Part shown: in pieces, positions 1 to 13,569 of the stretch
Layout: every line of letters begins with the position of its first letter
Position numbering within the stretch: the stretch's first letter is position 1
DNA from: Rhynochetos jubatus
Lineage: Eukaryota; Chordata; Aves; Eurypygiformes; Rhynochetidae
Direction of reading: 5' to 3'
Length of the DNA: 64,000 bases
Assembly (NCBI GenBank): GCA_027574665.1
Contig: CM050650.1
Span: 101,219,086-101,283,085 of the forward strand
The notes under the pieces: generated by a model
The model's input: only the letters and a program-made list of their open reading frames with translations
The model's database searches: none
What the model was told of the DNA's origin: nothing
Made by a program: the position numbers and the translations under genes

Positions 1-1911
1 CTCTACCTCATCACCTCACGTCAAAAAGGAGTCCTTACGTACTGTGTTTCTGCAACTGAATATATCAACTTGAAAAAGTCTGGGATCACGCAGTCTTTGT
101 GAAAATACAGATAACCAAATCCTTGCACCTCTTTTTCACCCTGTCAGGTAATCCTGTTTAGACAGTAACTAATGTCAAATAAAGGACAATGCAAACAACA
201 GTCAATCTACTGCTGTTAAAGGCAGCCTTATTGGCAGCTACTTCAAAAAAGACCAAAAGAAATATTATAATATAATTTAACTACAGAAGCCGAAGATGAA
301 GAATTGAAAATATTTGTCCAAGAAAAAAGGCAAATAGGACTAGTGAGCATGGTTTGTTCAATGAGGTTGATGACCCCTGCATCTGGAATTGATCCATCTT
401 CCCAACTGTCTGCTTCTTTCAGTACGAGTAGCGTAGCTCCCCTGCAGTGGTGTTAGCTTAAGCATGGCAGCACAGGATGGCAGACAGAAGCTCACCTACT
501 TTTTTTGAAGAGGAAAAATAAAATCTAGAAACTAACTTTCCTGTGCATGAAGTCTCGTATCAATTCACTAAGCTTCAAGGAACAGTATTAAGCAGAAGCA
601 ATAGTAATCTGTGAGGGTGAAGCATACTGTACTGGCTGCTTCTAAGACCATAAGAGGAGAATTAGACCATTGTCCCTGGTGCGAAATCCACCAAGATGCC
701 TCAAGGTTTATTTCTCCTGAATGATATGCAGACTGAAGGGGTTAAAGCCTACGTGCATGAAGGATTTATTATGTGGTGCAAGGAGAAGAGAATTTGGAGA
801 TTGTGTGACAGTTATTTTTGGATGGGGAAGGACCAAAGGCTGGGAAAAGGAGGGATCAAAATGAGCTGAAGAGGAACAAGTGTGGGTGAAATAATAGAAA
901 GAAAATACAAAGGGCTGGCGGGATGAAAACAGGCAGCTGAGTCCTGCACTTGATTACAATGGCCTACTCTGTATTCCTATTGCATTCTAATTATCTTAGG
1001 TATGATCTCTATTCTGAGGTAGTGTGGGATTGCTACAGGACCATGTGACAAGGCTAAGAACCAGTGGTATGAGACGGCACAAGCCTGGAAGACCTGGAAG
1101 TCAGGGAGCCAGCAGCTTCAGAAGACTGGGGTCTGTGGGCAAGCTACTGCACAGACTGTGTCCAAGAGACCTACAGGAGAGATAGAGCAGGATGAGGTCA
1201 GCATCTACAAAGACCCAAAGACTGGCTAAGAGGGTTTTGGGTCCAGGTATGGATTCTGGACAGACTTTAAGTCCATAAGGATCATTCAATTGCCATAAAT
1301 TATAAATTTGTGCTATAATCTGTTCCTAGGAAATACTGAAAGTTATTGTATAATTAATTACATACATAGTTAATAGATTTATATTGGTACATATGATACT
1401 GTTGTAGAAAGAGATAAAAAATAATTCTACTATTGAGAGTACCAGTGTTGTCCTATGCTGGAAAGGACCCTAAATATTTGTAAAAGTGCTTCTTTACTGT
1501 CCAGTGCTCAGAAAGGTTTCTAGTCTAGCTTAATAAGATACATCATACACACCTTTGGAAGTATATAATTAGTGAATATCGTGCCCAAAGTGGGATTTAG
1601 ATTAAATGTAGGTGCTTAAATGAACTATTAATCTGAAGAACTGCCATCCAGCTGTTTTCAACCTGGAGACCCTTGAATTGCAGAGAAGCTTCTCTCCTTA
1701 AATTATTTTTCACACACAAAAGTTCTGCATTTTCAAATCTCATCTTTACTGTGGCTGAACAACTAGGAGTTATTTGAGCTAAAACTTCATCTGGGATCAA
1801 GACACTGCATCATTTAATTTAAAGCCTTTGAGTAGCTCCATCTAGGTGCAGCTTTTAGAAGAGGCTTCACCCTAGCAACTAATCCTTTCTTTAAGAGATG
1901 GACTGAAGGGC

Positions 1912-1933
1912 TTTTTTTTTTTTTTTTTTTTTT
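1912..1933. repeat. Poly-T run (T22)
   Basis: An uninterrupted run of 22 T. No repeat family with a poly-A tail is recognisable next to it. Confidence 0.95.
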
Positions 1934-3786
1934 AAGTGATTGGGTAATATGCATGAACTGTTCTTTGAGCAGGAAGCAGTGTAGCCAGTGCATGCTTCCT
2001 CTTTTGTCCAGCAACTCTTAGACCAGTTGGTAAGAGCTGACAATGACAACACTCCGGAATATTGCAGTAGTGCGAAAGCATGTGGTACCTATATCTTTTT
2101 GTGTACCTAGCCTATTTATCTTTCACAGCGCAGTAATACTGCTAAGATCTTTTTCACACCAGGGCAGTAAAAGCAGAAGTTTTTGCTTGTTACAGACCCA
2201 GAGAAAACATCAATTGCTATAGCATTCAATGTCTACTGAAAAAAAAAAGCTAAATAAGCAGACCAATATTATCTGACAACTGCATGGTGCTTTGGTTGGA
2301 TGACTCATTGTGCCTTCACTGTCTGAAGATTCCTTTGCACTAAAATTAGATCACACAGTTCATGATCTACCATGGGAGTAAAGATTAGAATCCACTCATT
2401 CAAACTTTTTAATCTATCTTGTTTGTGTGCATCATCAGAGTCTTTGTTAGAGAGCTGTTGTTTGCAGATGGTTGCACTTGCAGAGCAGAAAGAGCAAGAC
2501 CTGAAGATAATGACATCTAATTTCCCAGCCACTTCTGTAAACCTCGACTGAGCATTTCAGCAGAACAGATTTGTACCAACTAAAACTAAATAAACAATAT
2601 TTCCAGATTAACAGCATAAAAATAAGTGCTGTGGCTCTGTTTACTTTTTTTGGAGGAAAAGTGTTTTATGATGATGTCTAATTTTTGTGTCTAAAGAACC
2701 AGCTTTGCTGTTGTTCATCCTGGTTTCAGTCCCTATAAACACACGATAACACTGACCTGAAAATCGGACTTTATTTGGTGCACGCATTTACATTCAGTAA
2801 GTGCACTTACAGTGATGTGGGGACCGATGCTTGCTATTAACAACACAGAAAATGCTAAGAAATTTCCATATGATGCATCTTCAATTGCTCCTGAGTAGAA
2901 TATAAAAGAGATATTCAACAACGCTTTAATAAAGTGTACTGGAAGAAGACCCATATAGGAATGGACGTAGGTGGACTCATCATAACTCTGGACTTAGCTA
3001 CTCAAAATTAGGCTCTTTGTACAGGTTTATTTCTTTTGAATATGTTCTTAAAATGCATGGTCGTCCTTTGCTGAAATCCTGGAAACATCAACTGAAGTTA
3101 TAGATGTGTGTCATAATGAACTAATGCATAAAAAGTACTTCATGTTAAGCAAATAACTCGTTTAAAAAACACTTCAGCAGTAAGCTGTGTAATATTGATA
3201 GGCAACATTAGGAGTATGTAGCTGCCAATAGAACTGCACTCACCAGCAATGCCTAAATACAGTGAAGTAAAGGTCTCTGAAAATAATTATTAGTGCAGCA
3301 AACCAAAGCGGCAACTAAATTTAAGACAACAGTTGCAGTAATTTGCAGTTTCTAAACTGTTTCACTGACCCCCGTAGAGTTACTTGATGTTTACCAGGCT
3401 GCGTAGATCACAAATGCAAACATTTTCTAAAGCAGCCTGAGATCGCGGCTGCGCTGATGACTGTCATACCACCTTACCACTTTCAGAAGTGCTGCTGAGA
3501 GCACATCTGGCAGTGAACCAAGCACCTCTGGAAATCAAATTCATGTAGGCTTTATAGTCTTGAATGAACTTGCAAATTATCAATCCGATAGTCTTTGATC
3601 ATGTCGATCACTATGTTTTTTAATGTTTTTATATGGGTGCTCATTAAATATCTGAACTTAATTCAAATTTGCTGGGTTTAATAACATTTATTAATTAATA
3701 ATGTCTTTTAATATAACTCTGAAACTAATTAAAACTATGGCTATACAGCCAAAGAAAATAACCTGCCTTTTTGAAGCAGCTTTGGT

Positions 3787-3832
3787 TTATATGTTGTCTT
3801 CATGTGGGTTTATGTGTTGTCTTCATGTAGTA
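3787..3832 (+). repeat. Two-copy tandem duplication, unit 23 bases
   Basis: The core GTTGTCTTCATGT occurs at 3793 and again at 3816, with flanking bases also largely shared, so a unit of about 23 bases is present twice in tandem. Confidence 0.75.
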
Positions 3833-6478
3833 ATCACCTTGTTTTGTAAAAGAGTGGTAAACCTGACAGGAAGTACACATTCATGCTTTTTAAGAAATTG
3901 TTTTAAATGGCTCTTTTTTTAAAATATTAATCTGCTACACACTAAAGAAGTCCATTTCTCAGCATAATTATTTTTCTGCCACAGTGTAATTCATATTTTT
4001 GCATTCCAGCATTTTCTCTGTAAATATATATATTACACAAGTCTGTTAGGAAGTCAGCAGAGGCAAGCAAGCTGAGAATTAGGATCAACATACTATTTCT
4101 AGTCAATTTGTTCTGGCAGCAAAATATTTGATAAACATAAAGTTGCATTGTAATTGCATTTGTGTTTTTCCTCCCTGTACATTCTCCGTTCCAGGCCACA
4201 GCCTGAGATGTACTTCAGCTACTCATATTTACTTGGACTGATACCTTAATTTGGGGAATAACAATAAGCAGCAAGGTAATAGAAACCTGATCTTTTTATG
4301 CAGGGTTAACCAAAACAGATCATTCCAATATTTCTAACTAAATGTCTATAAAGACAGGATTTTTACAAGAATGATTAAACTGCAAAGTTTTGCTTGGAAA
4401 AGAGGTCAAAGAATACCAGTGTTACACCTTTTTAATTTTACACAATATTGATTGTATAGCACATTTCTGATTAAGATATCTTACAAAAAGAGTAATTTTG
4501 AAGTGTGACTTTCCTTATGAAACAGACTTTGGCCATTGTAATTCTGCTTGAGATTTGCTGGAAGATTGTTGGCAGATCTTCAGCTCAGGCACATTGTTAG
4601 ACTTTCACATTCTGATGGTGAATTTTGTTGCTGTGTAAGTGAAAATGATAATTAAACAAGAATGCAAACAGACCAGCATTGTTTTTCCAAGACATTATTG
4701 GACTATTTTTTAAGAGATCTGAATAGTACAAACTGTGATTGGGCACTCACCATATTAGCTGATTGATAAACATTCTCAGATTATCTAATACTTCATGTAT
4801 TTCAGAAAGCTTTTGACTATTGCTGGACAGCTGTTCTTTGTGTGAACAATAGAGCAGGATCATCTCCAAAAGAACACTGACATCTGCAAAAGAATACTTT
4901 ATCAATATAAAATAATCAAGTTTTGTATTGATAATCACAGTGTAAAGTGTGCAACTTTTATTTCAGATTTTTTTTCCTTAAAACCACATTCTGGTGGCTA
5001 AACCTGTATTTTTATTAAGACTTGAAAATATTATGCATATATTTTGTGATATTTAGATCCATTCTAGCTCCTTTTCTCTTTTCATTTTCAAACCAAGAGG
5101 TTTGAAATAATAACTAATAAGTCAATAACTCTGGAGTCACAGCTGCCATTGAGAATCACTGCTAAAGTTGGATATTCTGATAATTTAATTCTGTAATTCA
5201 CTCTCAACAAGTCAGCTGCCCAAAGCAAGTATAATAATTGCTGCAAACAAATGTGGAATACAAAGTACTTGTATTTTCTAAATATTCTTTTAGTTAAAAC
5301 CATTTTCTATTCTCCTTTTGCAGAAACCCTCTGCCATTCCTTCTATTCTTAGACTAATGGTTACAAATACCAGAAGGGCCATTTTCCAACATGCTGAAAT
5401 TGGTTTGTTGTATTTTATTTCAAGTGAGAGCATTCAAAGCTCTGACATACACACCTCTAATTACAACTGTGCTACAGACAATGGGATAGAGAATTGCACC
5501 TACAGACAACAGATATGAAATTATGCATGAAGACAGGTGCTGTTCTTGTCCAATTATGTCGCAGATTTCTCAATCTTACTATTTAGCTATGAGAGCGCTA
5601 AGCTTACATCTACACCCTACAGTATTTTGTAGAGTAAGCCTATCTTATACAGCACTTGGTAGTGGTTATATTGCATACACTTTAAATGTTGTTACACTAT
5701 GCAATGCTGTACCAAGGCAATGCCAGCAAGACAAAGCACATCATAAATTTCTTTGACAATTTGACCTCTAAATATCTTTTGGCTTTACTTCTGAGGACAT
5801 CAGTGGGATTCAGTGAGTCACCAAACTCATCCTAAAATATGGTCCAACACAGGTAAGCTGAATTATCTTACGGAGCATCTACCCATTCACTATGAAGGAA
5901 GACTAACTAGTTTGGACATGACATTTACAGCGGGATTTGTCCACTGTAACACAAATATCAGAAAGCTAGTCATTGAAACTACTCACCTTAGGGTTATTTT
6001 GAAAGTTCTAATTCAGGTTTATTTTTTAACAATTAATAAAATTTCACATCCTCTTCACTAGCAAAATAGGGTACTTCAAAAAGCCCAAGAATTAATTAGA
6101 CTGACAATATAGATGAAACTAAAAAGTGCAAAAAGAAGGTAAAAATCACACTCAAGTTACTGAAAAAAATATTATTCCGTGAAAGAAAAAACAGTTTGGA
6201 GGTTTTTTAAGTCCTTATATGAGATCACTCCACAGTGGGAAAGAGAATGAAGAAAGGAAAATGAAAAAACCTGCAGAGGTGGGAAATGCCCCAAATTAAT
6301 ACTTTCTCAGGATTGTTCTAAGATAAAATAGTCATATAGCTAAGCTTATTTGATCAAGGAACTGAGGCGGTGGGTGCCAAAGTGTCCAATATGGGAGAAT
6401 AAAAGTCACTTGCTGCAGAGTATCATATGACAGAACTCAAATGACAGTCTGCTAAAATGGGACATGGCAATGCCTTCC

Positions 6479-6504
6479 AAAAAAAAAAAAAAAAAAAAAA
6501 AAAA
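6479..6504. repeat. Poly-A run (A26)
   Basis: An uninterrupted run of 26 A. The sequence 5' of it does not resemble a processed gene copy that I can identify. Confidence 0.95.
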
Positions 6505-8959
6505 GTCAAAACTGCAAAGGATTATGCTTCACAGCAGGGGTTTGCAGGCATCAGTAGAATACGAACTACATTCGCAAGGAGTGACAATATCAATTCTAGT
6601 TAAGCAGAACTCTTTGGAGGAGTAATGGGCACATTGCCTTGCATGACTATATCCTCATAAAAACAAATAGGAGAGATACTAATTTCAAGCTGAATATGAG
6701 TGTACAATCCAGTGTACTTCCAGAAGCAATGATAATAGCATTACTTTAAAAAAAACCCACATTTGACAGAAAATAAATCACTGAAGCTCTAGATTTACTG
6801 TGGTCAGAAAAAAAAGTTATCCCCACTAAAACAGAATATGATCTGAATTGGATATTACACATTTCACCTCATTTCACCTAAAAAATTCTGAGTCAGTATT
6901 TTGATACAGGAAGAAGGCTGTAGCTTTCACAGCATGAGCATGAAAAATGTTGTGCCTATATATGGAATTTGCACTGGAGCTAGAAGTAAATATACCCTGT
7001 TTAAGTTTAAAATGAGCAATTGGTCTTGAAAAAAGGGTGCATGCAAAAGAACATAGGGCAATGCTGAAAAAAAGCATCTAACAGAGATAAGGAAGCTCTC
7101 ACAGATTGTGCTGAAGAGTAAATATGCCAAGATTATCCCCCAGGTCATGACTCTAGGAAAGTAACCTTCACCTCAAGTCGAAGGCTGTAAGGAGATCTTA
7201 GTAGATTCATTATTCCAGTGTACAGGGGACAAATTGATAAAATTCTAATAATCTGTATATTGTTGGTCAGTATAGAAAAAAAATAATCCACACAGACTTA
7301 AAGAAACCTAAATAACTGTGTAAAATAAAACTATATTATAATATCTTCATGAGGAAAATTCTACAAGGTAAAACATTATTCCATGCTTGGGAATCAACAG
7401 GTTACCTTTCAAAATACACAGCACAGGATTGTGCATGTGAAACGTTTCTTGTGGAAGATACCAAGAATAGTTATTTGGTTTGTATTTGTAACACAATTGC
7501 TAAGATTCAGTCAGCTAACTCTAGCAGTCAGATTTTGTCCAGAAAGCCTTAAGTGTGTGCTTTATGATCTCTGGTATAGTTCTTTCATCTTCATTTATTG
7601 CAATGTCTGCTGGCTTGATTCAGCTGCCTTAACATGGGCATCTACTACAATTTGAGCTATACTAGGATATCAAATATAGTTTTACAGAGCAATATCACAG
7701 AACTTATTGGACAGTTAAGCTTTTCTAGAGAGCCAGCTGAAGGTAGGGCAGCACCCAAAGGCTCTTAAATGATACTAGGTAGTCATCTAGTGCACAGGCA
7801 ACTGGATCAAGGCCTGAATCTCCATTACTGTAAAAAGATTTGTAAAATAAGCCCACATATAAGCTTCTGCTTGTAGGCACCTACGTTAAGATGTTTTAAT
7901 CTGTAAGTAAATTCCACCTGAGTTCTCTGCAACCTAGTTGTCTAAATCTCTGCCAGGTTTCTAGACTTCCATTGTAACAAATGGAGACGTAACCAACACA
8001 TTCAGAGTTTGATTCATTTAGTTGAACACATATCTAGTACCTTTCCAAATGTCCTACTGTACCTAAAATGATTGCACAGACCTGGAAGATGTGCCACAGA
8101 GTAAACATGAGACATACACCTTTCTAGAACAGGAACTGAAAGTCGGATGTGATATTCCGCAGTGCCAAAAATAGAACGACGTGGTTGCCCTCAGGCAGCT
8201 GAAATTTGACATCTGTAAATTTAATAGAAGTAAGTCTTTCAGATTTCTTGACAGAAGGGTACCCAAATTCAGACTTAGACTACAAATGGGCTGATCTGAT
8301 TTGAAAGTCCTGTCTTATTTAACAGAACTGGCTGTAATATCCAGAGATGATTCTGATGATAAAACCCTGAAGAAAAAATGTAGAAGTACTTCCTGATATT
8401 GGAAAAACATTTCCATCATCTATTATCAATTTGCATCAGATCTCTTAGTAGTAGATGAGATGTAATTTGAAGGCACTACAGAAAAGTTGTTACAAGAGAT
8501 GTGCGTGATTAGTTAGAAACTGAGAAATCTAAAGGAAAGGTCAGAAACATTCTGAACTAAAATAACAGGAGCAGAGACATTGACAAAACGTAATTCCAAA
8601 CTGAGGCCAAATCAAAGAAGCACATCAGTGTTGCTGGAACACACACACAAAGGTAAAACAAGCCTTTTCACTCCCCCAGAATCAAAGTTAAAGATACCTT
8701 TATCTAATAGATACATACTTTTACTGAACATTTTTCCACCCTATCAAAATGGCCTTTCACTTAGAATATACTTCAGCTTTCAGTCAAAATCTTTCATTAT
8801 TAATTGTTCATACTATATTTTACTGTGAAGTTTTCATTTCAAGAGGCCCTTGAATTATGTAAATATCAGAATTCAGGTATGAAATTATATATATATCTGT
8901 AAGATCTGATAGATCTGAATGACTGAGAATGCTAAAATACTTAGGAGTCTGGACACAGA

Positions 8960-9380
8960 ACATAAGAGGAGAGCCTGAAGGAACTGGATTTGTTTAACCC
9001 GGAGAGAAGAGACAGAGGGAAGGATCTAACTGCACCTTCCACTGCCTAAAGAGGGTGATAGAGAAGATGGAGCCAGACCTCAGGACAAAGAAGATGGAAC
9101 CAAAGGTGCAGTGACACGATGAGATGCACTGCTTGCAAGTTACAGAGAAGGAAATTCAGACTAGATACATAGGAAAGACTCTTCACCCTGAGAGTGTTTA
9201 AGCGCTGGAAGGGGCTGCCCAGAGAGGCTGTGTAGTCTTTGTCCTAGGAAATATTCAGAACTCAACTGGACAAGTCCTGGACAACCTAGTGTAATTTTGA
9301 AGTTAGCCTTGCTTTGAGAAGAAGGACGTTGTATTAATGTCTTCCAGAGGTCTCAAAACTATGTGATTATTTAGTGTAAT
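8960..9380 (+). mobile_element. Old CR1 LINE, 3' portion
   Basis: The order of blocks follows the CR1 3' region: AGAGGAGAGCCTGAAGG, then CTGCACCTTCC, then GAAATTCAGACTAGA, then GCGCTGGAAGGGGCTGCCCA followed by GAGAGGCTGTG, then ACTGGACAAGTCCTGG followed by ACAACCTAG, and finally a decayed CCAGAGGTCTC tail near 9350. It has many small indels and substitutions, so it is older than the CR1 copies at 28, 30.5 and 58.6 kb. The coding end of ORF2 is too damaged to translate. The element is 5'-truncated, as most CR1 copies are. Confidence 0.8.
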
Positions 9381-11811
9381 CTTTTTTCCTATGGTGAGTT
9401 CCTAGTTAACGGATCTTAATAGTCCAACTTCCACTGACATCTGAGATGTCACTCTGTCCTAATTCAGTGTTGGATTTTTCCCTGCTTTATATTTGTTTAC
9501 TACTCCTTGCTACCAGTTTTTCTATCTTCTTTATAATTATCTTGTCGTATGTAGTTGAATGCCAATGTAAGGCAAGAAAACTTACAGCAACCTCTCAAAT
9601 TAATTTACATAATACATTCATGTGAATTAAATTAAACTGAGAGGGGCAGCAGGGAAGAACAGGAAAAAAAGATGACGAATCTGTGGCATGGAGGCTAAGG
9701 TATTCTTCTGGGTGTTAGAAATATTTAGCCAATATTTTAAAAAGACTCATGGGAAAAGGGAGTGGAGCTGTTGGATAGTCATATCTGCCTTTCTGTACTC
9801 TCTGCCACATAAATCATAAATTTCATTGCTGCATAATACCTCAGCTCCAACAGGAAAAGCCTCCCTTCACCTTTAATTCCACCTGCACTTTCCCACGTCT
9901 GTCATAGACAAATGCTCAGTGCTCAGGGCAGCCTTTTGGAACAAGTGGTTTAAATTTCTTCAAGTTGAAGAATCAATTAAACGCAGGTTCTTCCACTTCT
10001 GAGTGACTAATACAGCAGTTAACTAATATAGGAAGCAGAGTTACTGTGATCTTTTTAAAGACAGCTTGCTAAAGGAGCTTAGCATGTTAAGAAAATGTAG
10101 AGATCAGACCTTTCAGGGACCCTAGAAGAATATGTAATTTCTGACTCCAGTTAATCTTACGCATTCAAGACACTTGGCCTTGCAGAGATATTCTACTGCA
10201 GGGAAGGAGAGACTATGAAACCAAGCGGATACATGGAGTTTAGGGTTAAACCAAGATCAGGCAGCAGCTGGATGGTTATTTTTGGATGTAAGCACCTCAG
10301 TTCCATTTCAGTCCTCTACTTTTTAAAGTATCTAGTTATAAAGTGACATCTTCCACACCAGAAGTGATGTATAAAAAGCACATATTTTTTGCCAGAAATA
10401 TAGTGTCTCCTACGAAAATGTAATGTGCTTTATAATAGTGTGTGTATTCCTGCCTTCTAATGGACTGTGAAAAGAATAACTTGTCTGTCTACCGTGTACT
10501 CTGAATGAGTTACAGAAGACCTATGGTAAGGGAGAGACTTTTCATTATTCTTCTCTGCACATTTCCAGTTGGAGTCACTGCTGATGTAACATCATTGCTG
10601 TTTGTGTTCACTGTTTCTTGAACCATTTGCTGAGCTCACTTGTCTTCTTAGTATGCCACTTGTCTTGCGTAAAACTTGTATTTTATTTGTGTATCCTCAG
10701 CCACACAGCCCTCTTGTTTCATCCTGATGAGTTAAGCTGTAAAGTTAGTATTCATCTAAACTAATACCAGGGACATAATTAAGTTAGGATTTTGGTTGTT
10801 CTGGGCTTCCTCAGTAGCTGACGGAGAGAAAGGCCATTCCAGTGAACTAATGAACACTAAAATCAGGTGGATGGGTTCTTGGCCAAATATTTTTGGAATT
10901 ATATCAGTCCCAACTTTATACCAACCAATGTGTTGTACGTCTTTACAGTGCCACTTGCATTTTGTTCTCTTCAGGAATCAGATGCAAATAGTCAGAAGGA
11001 GGTTTGCTTCATGTGGCACCAGTGACCATCATTATGTGATACTTGTCTTGTCTCAAAGCAAACGCTGATTCCAAATGGCTTTTGCAACTCTTCTGCAATG
11101 TACTCTTGCCCATACATGGCTTATCATGATGAAATACATTGATATACAACCCACACACCCCCTAAAATTATTTCTTAATACCAAATCCCAATTAATTTGA
11201 ATCTAATAAACACAGAAAGAGCAAGTAAAACAGACTGATAATAAATATGAAACAGGAATAAATATAGGGTACTTTTTATAACTGAATGAGAAGTATTATC
11301 TCTATACAGAAGCATTATTCAAATTGTTATTTACTTTTTTCCTGTTTGTATTGGAAATGAACCAATGAAACTCTACCTATTTTTTTTTTCCTGCTTGCGT
11401 GCCAAAGCATGATGTCAGAGAGAAAAAAGGAGAGGCAGAGGCCAGGGTTAGACTGTATTAATCTTTTGTGCTTACATACATGGCCTATTTTCAAGGTTTG
11501 ATAAATTCCCAGAATTGTCTCAGATCTCTTCAAATTTATTATAGTTATTTTGTAGTGTATAAGTAATTCCCTCATGTGAGAGTGCCTCTGTTAACCCTGC
11601 AATCTATTCTCATTCTGTGAGCCTTGTCTTGCCCTTCCAGTGCTTTATTGAGGTAACTTTTGCTCTCAATTATTAATCTGAAAAATACTTTCCTTGCTAA
11701 CAGTATGAAGTCCTACTGTGATTTGTGTGATGTGTGTCTGTTCAGTGCAGAGACCAGTAATGATCTGTTGTATGGGTCCCCGTTTTTTCCCCTTTTTTGG
11801 TTTTTTGTTGA

Positions 11812-11835
11812 TTTTTTTTTTTTTTTTTTTTTTTT
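11812..11835. repeat. Poly-T run (T24)
   Basis: 24 consecutive T, preceded by a T-rich, C-interrupted stretch from 11783. Confidence 0.95.
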
Positions 11836-12111
11836 CAAAATTATACAGCTTTCAGGTAGAAATACATCTAGTCTTTGAAGGACATGATTCAGGTAAAAAC
11901 AGCAGTTCCTTGGTTTTTCACAAGGTTAACAGTCCCTTCATCTAGCCCCACTGGACACCAAACAGAAGCACAAACAATAAGCCTGCAATCTTTTGGAACA
12001 AGGCAGTAAAATCAGTGGAGAGCGTAGCTCACAGATATGTGCTACAGCTGATACAAGTTTTTGTAGTCACAGTGTTTAGCAGGGGAAGGCAAGGCTGTGA
12101 AGACTTTTTTG

Positions 12112-12133
12112 GCATCTCTGATGTCAGAGATGC
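12112..12133. repeat. Short perfect palindrome
   Basis: GCATCTCTGA, a two-base centre TG, then TCAGAGATGC: arms are exact reverse complements over 10 bases. Too short for a pre-miRNA and without further support. Confidence 0.85.
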
Positions 12134-12599
12134 TTATGAAAATTCTGAAACATCTCTGTTTTATAGATTAGCAGATTCATTTTTTTTTTTCCATAGGACT
12201 TTGGGACTGAGGAGATAGTTCAGAGGATTTTTCTGAGCTCATATCAAATTTACATGCTTATTACCCCCAGCCATTTCAGACCTTATCCCACTGTTCTTTA
12301 GAACAGACCACTGTTTGCATGAAGTGCAGTGAAAGATTTATTTTATTTTCCACTGTGGAATTTCATAAGCAGCTCTGCCTACTAGTAAAACTTTAACTTT
12401 CATCATCAGGGGACAAGAACAATATACAATCATCCAGGAGAGACTGCACTAGGTCTGTAACATGGTATTTCATAGGATTTGATGTCTTTGGTTAGAACTG
12501 ACATGGTCCATTCTCTCACAGAAAGACCTAAATCTCTTTTCCTGAGAAAAGACCTAAACATTTTCTGTATGTATAACTCTAATCTTTCTTTCCGGCACA

Positions 12600-12631
12600 C
12601 CCCCCCCCCCCCCCCCCCCCCCCCCGCCCCC
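12600..12631. repeat. Poly-C run (C26, G, C5)
   Basis: 26 consecutive C, one G, then five C. The minus strand is a G26 run able to form G-quadruplexes. Homopolymer length at such a site is uncertain in any assembly. Confidence 0.93.
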
Positions 12632-13569
12632 AGGTGGAAGAGGATACACTACACAAGTGTAACATTGCTTATTCCTAGTTTTTTTCCAAATCAACAGTTC
12701 CTCAGTGATTGTTCTAGATATAGAAATGAAGAAACTAGCACTCACAGGAAGCAATTTCTTTACTTCACATATTTACAAAATTCTATCCTATCCAAATTAT
12801 TCTTGACATGTAGGTCTGCAAGGACTGAAAATTGTCTATCTATAAATAAATCTGATATTTTAAGACATGTCTTTCCTGTCCATTTTGATCAGTTTATTAC
12901 ATTGTCGTCAATGTTGCATCTCAGATTATTCCATATTTATTTGAAATGCAAATAGATGAAGAAATGAAAACTTTAACAAGTTTTAATAGGTTTTTTTTCC
13001 TCAGACAGAAATCTGTAATATACAGAATTGCAAAAATAAACAAACAGATGGCAGAACAGCTTTTTGTATGTGATTGTTATACTTTCCCTTTGTTGCAGTC
13101 CACCTCCCAGAGGAAACTGTGACAAAGGGCAATTAACTATTTCACATAAAACCGCCATCATGTCATTGTTAATGATGTTCAAAGCATATTTTAGAAAGAG
13201 GGAATGCTAGGGAATGATTCTGTTGGGGTTTTTATATTTAAAACATGGTATTTCCAGGCTGTGATAACATTCCCATACTTCTGCTGTTGGGTCTTGCAGC
13301 TACTTTTGCAGTACTAGCCACTGCATGCAGTGTCACACAGCGATGAGCAAACTGCACAAAGCCGGATCAAATCATTCCACTGTGAATGAACCAAAACGTT
13401 TGTGACTGGTAACAGTTCCTCTTATCTGGCCCCCTTGCTGGTGAACTTCTCCAGTCTCCTGTTTTATTCTGGTAGCCATACATGTAAAGCTACCGGGAGA
13501 TATTTTTGAAATACCGCAGTGAACAGTGTGTTACTGACTCTCAGTTCAAACCATCTTTCACATCATCCC

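Larger units (their letters stand above)
1..8930. other. Upstream intergenic DNA, no gene seen
   Basis: AT-rich sequence with only short chance open frames (up to about 90 codons), none with a recognisable domain, signal peptide or splice context. Contents noted: a T22 run (1912-1933), a 23-base tandem duplication (3787-3832) and an A26 run (6479-6504). Around 7860-8000 are phrases reminiscent of old sauropsid interspersed repeats (TAGGCACCTA-like), too decayed to assign. Confidence 0.7.
9381..13560. other. Intergenic, no gene seen; simple repeats
   Basis: No supported coding sequence. Contains a T24 run (11812-11835), a perfect 10-base-arm palindrome (12112-12133) and a long C run (12600-12631). 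The 158-codon frame crossing the C run at 12479-12955 has no recognisable domain and depends on a Pro run encoded by the homopolymer, so I do not call it a gene. Confidence 0.65.

Noticed and set aside
12479..12955. 158-codon + strand frame containing a Pro run
   Set aside because: The Pro run is the C26 homopolymer; the rest shows no domain and no splice or promoter context. Reading frame continuity depends on an uncertain homopolymer length.
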